Positions 7,196 to 8,133 of a DNA stretch of 8,133 nucleotides are shown one piece after another. Below the pieces are notes generated by a model that saw only the letters and a list, made by a program, of their open reading frames with translations, was not told the origin of the DNA and did not search any database. This stretch comes from an uncultured Oscillospiraceae bacterium (GTDB lineage: Bacteria > Bacillota > Clostridia > Oscillospirales > Oscillospiraceae), in assembly GCA_934589065.1 (NCBI GenBank), contig CAKTNN010000057.1, forward strand, positions 1-8,133. Reading direction: 5' to 3'. The position numbers and the translations under genes were made by a program. How positions within the stretch are numbered: the stretch's first letter is position 1; each line of letters begins with the position of its first letter.

Positions 7196-7684
7196 TTATT
7201 CCAGCTCCTTTCGCAGCTTTTGCAGCGCCCGTTTTTCAATGCGGGATACATAGCTTCGGCTGATTCCTGTCCGCTCCGCCACTTGGCGCTGGCGCAAGGG
7301 AATCTCTCCATTCAGGCCATAGCGCAGGAATATCACCTCCCGTTCCTGTTCCGTCAGGCATGTGTCCACCGCCCTGCGCAAAAGTGCAGCCGACTCCCGC
7401 GCGCTGACCTCATCGATCAGGTCCCCGTCTTCGCTGATCACGTCCATCAACGCCAAGGGCGCTCCATCTGCCCCCGTATCGATATAGTCAGATAGCGACA
7501 CATCCTGGGCGCTTTTACGCTGAGATCGGAAATACATCAGGATTTCGTTTTCCACGCACCTGGCAGCATAAGTCGCCAGCCTGGCACCCTTGGACATATC
7601 AAAAGTCGTGATTCCCTTGATCAGCCCGATGGTTCCGATGGATATCAAGTCCTCCTGGTCAGAAGAGAGTGCATAATATTTTTT
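7196..7684 (-). CDS. sigK: RNA polymerase sporulation sigma factor SigK, C-terminal part (interrupted gene)
   Basis: About 162 codons encode the downstream portion of sigma-K, which directs late mother-cell transcription (coat, cortex, spore release). Sigma-70 region 2 is seen from its middle, with DLISIGTIGLIKG and then LATYAARCVENEILMYFRS, which binds core enzyme and the -10 box. A short linker containing VSLSDYID follows. Region 4 is LTEQEREVIFLRYGL plus the helix-turn-helix ISRSYVSRIEKRAL, which reads the -35 box. The VSL motif and SRSYVSRIEKRAL separate SigK from SigE and the other sporulation sigmas. Homology begins at KKYY (codons from 7684) and the frame upstream is not sigma-like. 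The N-terminal part, including region 2.1 and any pro-sequence, is missing. There is no proper start: TTG 7648 is merely the first possible one. It is adjacent to a serine recombinase, so this is probably an intact half-gene awaiting excision rather than a pseudogene. Confidence 0.88.
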   Translation of the reverse strand, partial: KKYYALSSDQEDLISIGTIGLIKGITTFDMSKGARLATYAARCVENEILMYFRSQRKSAQDVSLSDYIDTGADGAPLALMDVISEDGDLIDEVSARESAALLRRAVDTCLTEQEREVIFLRYGLNGEIPLRQRQVAERTGISRSYVSRIEKRALQKLRKELE

Positions 7685-8133
7685 AGACTGGTGATGCCCG
7701 CGGTGTGCTTGAGGGGTGTATAGACGGCCTCGTAGGTGCTGCCCAGCTTCAGAAAAATGTCGAGATAAATATTATCCTTGGTGCTTTCCTTCTTGACGAC
7801 AACTTTCTCCAGAATCGTTGCCACCAGTGCCGTATCGATTTCGCCGGTGAAGCGCAACGCCTCATCCAGGGCCTGACGGATGGCCGGGATGTCCAGTTCC
7901 TCGGAAGTCTGATTTTCTTCTTCCTGCCGGATGGCCGTCAGTTTTCCCTGGCACTCCAGAATCTGGGCGTTGAAGGCATCGTTCCGCTCCTTGAATTCCT
8001 CCACCGTCAATGCCCCGGCGATGCTCAAATCCAGCAGCCGGTTTTTCTTTCGCTCCAAATCGTCCATCTCATTTTCCACCTGACAGCGGAGCTTGCCATA
8101 GTCCACTTCTTTGGGAATGTTGGTCAGCACCGT
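7645..8133 (-). CDS. Large serine recombinase, C-terminal part (5' end outside window); probable sigK-element excisionase
   Basis: The 162 visible residues match the distal part of large serine recombinases. A charged coiled coil (LERKKNRLLDLSIAGALTVEEF and on through NAQILECQGKLTAIRQEEEN) is followed by an alpha-beta tail (ALVATILEKVVVKKE, NIYLDIFLKLGS). The catalytic N-terminal resolvase domain with its serine, and the zinc-ribbon DNA-binding part, must lie beyond the right edge. The reading frame is open through 8133, so the GTG at 8130 is not the start. By position against split sigK this is the SpoIVCA-like enzyme of a skin element, which recombines the element's ends in the mother cell. 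The last 12 or so codons (KNIMHSLLTRRT) and the TGA at 7645-7647 lie in DNA that also encodes SigK in another frame. An ordinary prophage or conjugative-element integrase inserted in sigK is the alternative. Confidence 0.85.
   Translation of the reverse strand, partial: TVLTNIPKEVDYGKLRCQVENEMDDLERKKNRLLDLSIAGALTVEEFKERNDAFNAQILECQGKLTAIRQEEENQTSEELDIPAIRQALDEALRFTGEIDTALVATILEKVVVKKESTKDNIYLDIFLKLGSTYEAVYTPLKHTAGITSLKNIMHSLLTRRT
7672..7692 (-). other. Probable attachment-site junction between sigK and the inserted element
   Basis: On the minus strand, SigK-coding sequence becomes recognisable at the AAAAAATATTATG stretch. Immediately upstream the same frame reads unrelated residues (for example GHHQS before KKYY), while the recombinase frame stays open across the border. 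The crossover must therefore lie in or very close to this AT-rich stretch. The exact core bases cannot be fixed without the other end of the element. Confidence 0.55.
7685..8133. mobile_element. Skin-like sigK intervening element, one end only
   Basis: The DNA to the right of the sigK junction carries a large serine recombinase whose 3' end touches the border. This matches developmental sigK intervening elements of Bacillus and Clostridioides, where the element splits sigK and is excised precisely in the mother cell. Only about 450 nt of it are in the window, so its size, cargo and orientation relative to known elements are unknown. Whether it still excises is inferred, not seen. Confidence 0.7.

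Noticed and set aside
7196..7648. Treating the sigma fragment as a complete short sigma factor starting at TTG 7648
   Set aside because: The frame shows SigK sequence 12 codons further upstream, and half of region 2 is missing. There is no proper start signal for a free-standing protein.

Overview
The window reads as chromosomal DNA from a spore-forming, low-GC-lineage Firmicute with mid-range GC, most likely a gut clostridium of the Oscillospirales type. The clues are strong AGGAGG-type ribosome binding sites, consensus sigma-A promoters, a sporulation sigma factor (SigK), and protein sequences close to those of Clostridia. No species assignment is claimed.

Region 1 (1-3162). A 3'-truncated tRNA-Asp(GTC) on the minus strand is followed by its own consensus promoter. 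Back to back with it, a plus-strand promoter with a structured leader of about 80 nt drives a two-gene potassium uptake operon. trkA encodes the NAD-binding RCK regulator and trkH the ion-conducting membrane subunit. The operon closes with a strong hairpin terminator.

Region 2 (3166-6904). A convergent minus-strand operon starts at a sigma-A promoter with a 12-bp perfect palindrome where transcription would begin. Its order is a MATE-family efflux transporter, an ATP-grasp ligase, then a YkvI-like multi-spanning membrane protein. The genes are 13 nt apart or nearly abutting and look translationally coupled. Two transporters around an ATP-dependent carboxylate-amine type ligase suggest a small unit that makes and moves a small molecule. 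The product is unknown.

Region 3 (6905-8133). After about 290 nt of non-coding DNA containing a 44-nt imperfect palindrome comes the 3' part of sigK, the late mother-cell sporulation sigma factor, on the minus strand. Recognisable SigK sequence stops abruptly near base 7684. Directly upstream, running off the window, is the C-terminal part of a large serine recombinase reading in the same direction. This is the arrangement of a skin (sigK intervening) element, in which the recombinase excises the element during sporulation to rebuild sigK. The recombinase's last dozen codons and stop codon appear to lie in sigK DNA, read in another frame. The 5' part of sigK and the rest of the element lie beyond the right edge. 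This junction is the most notable feature of the window.
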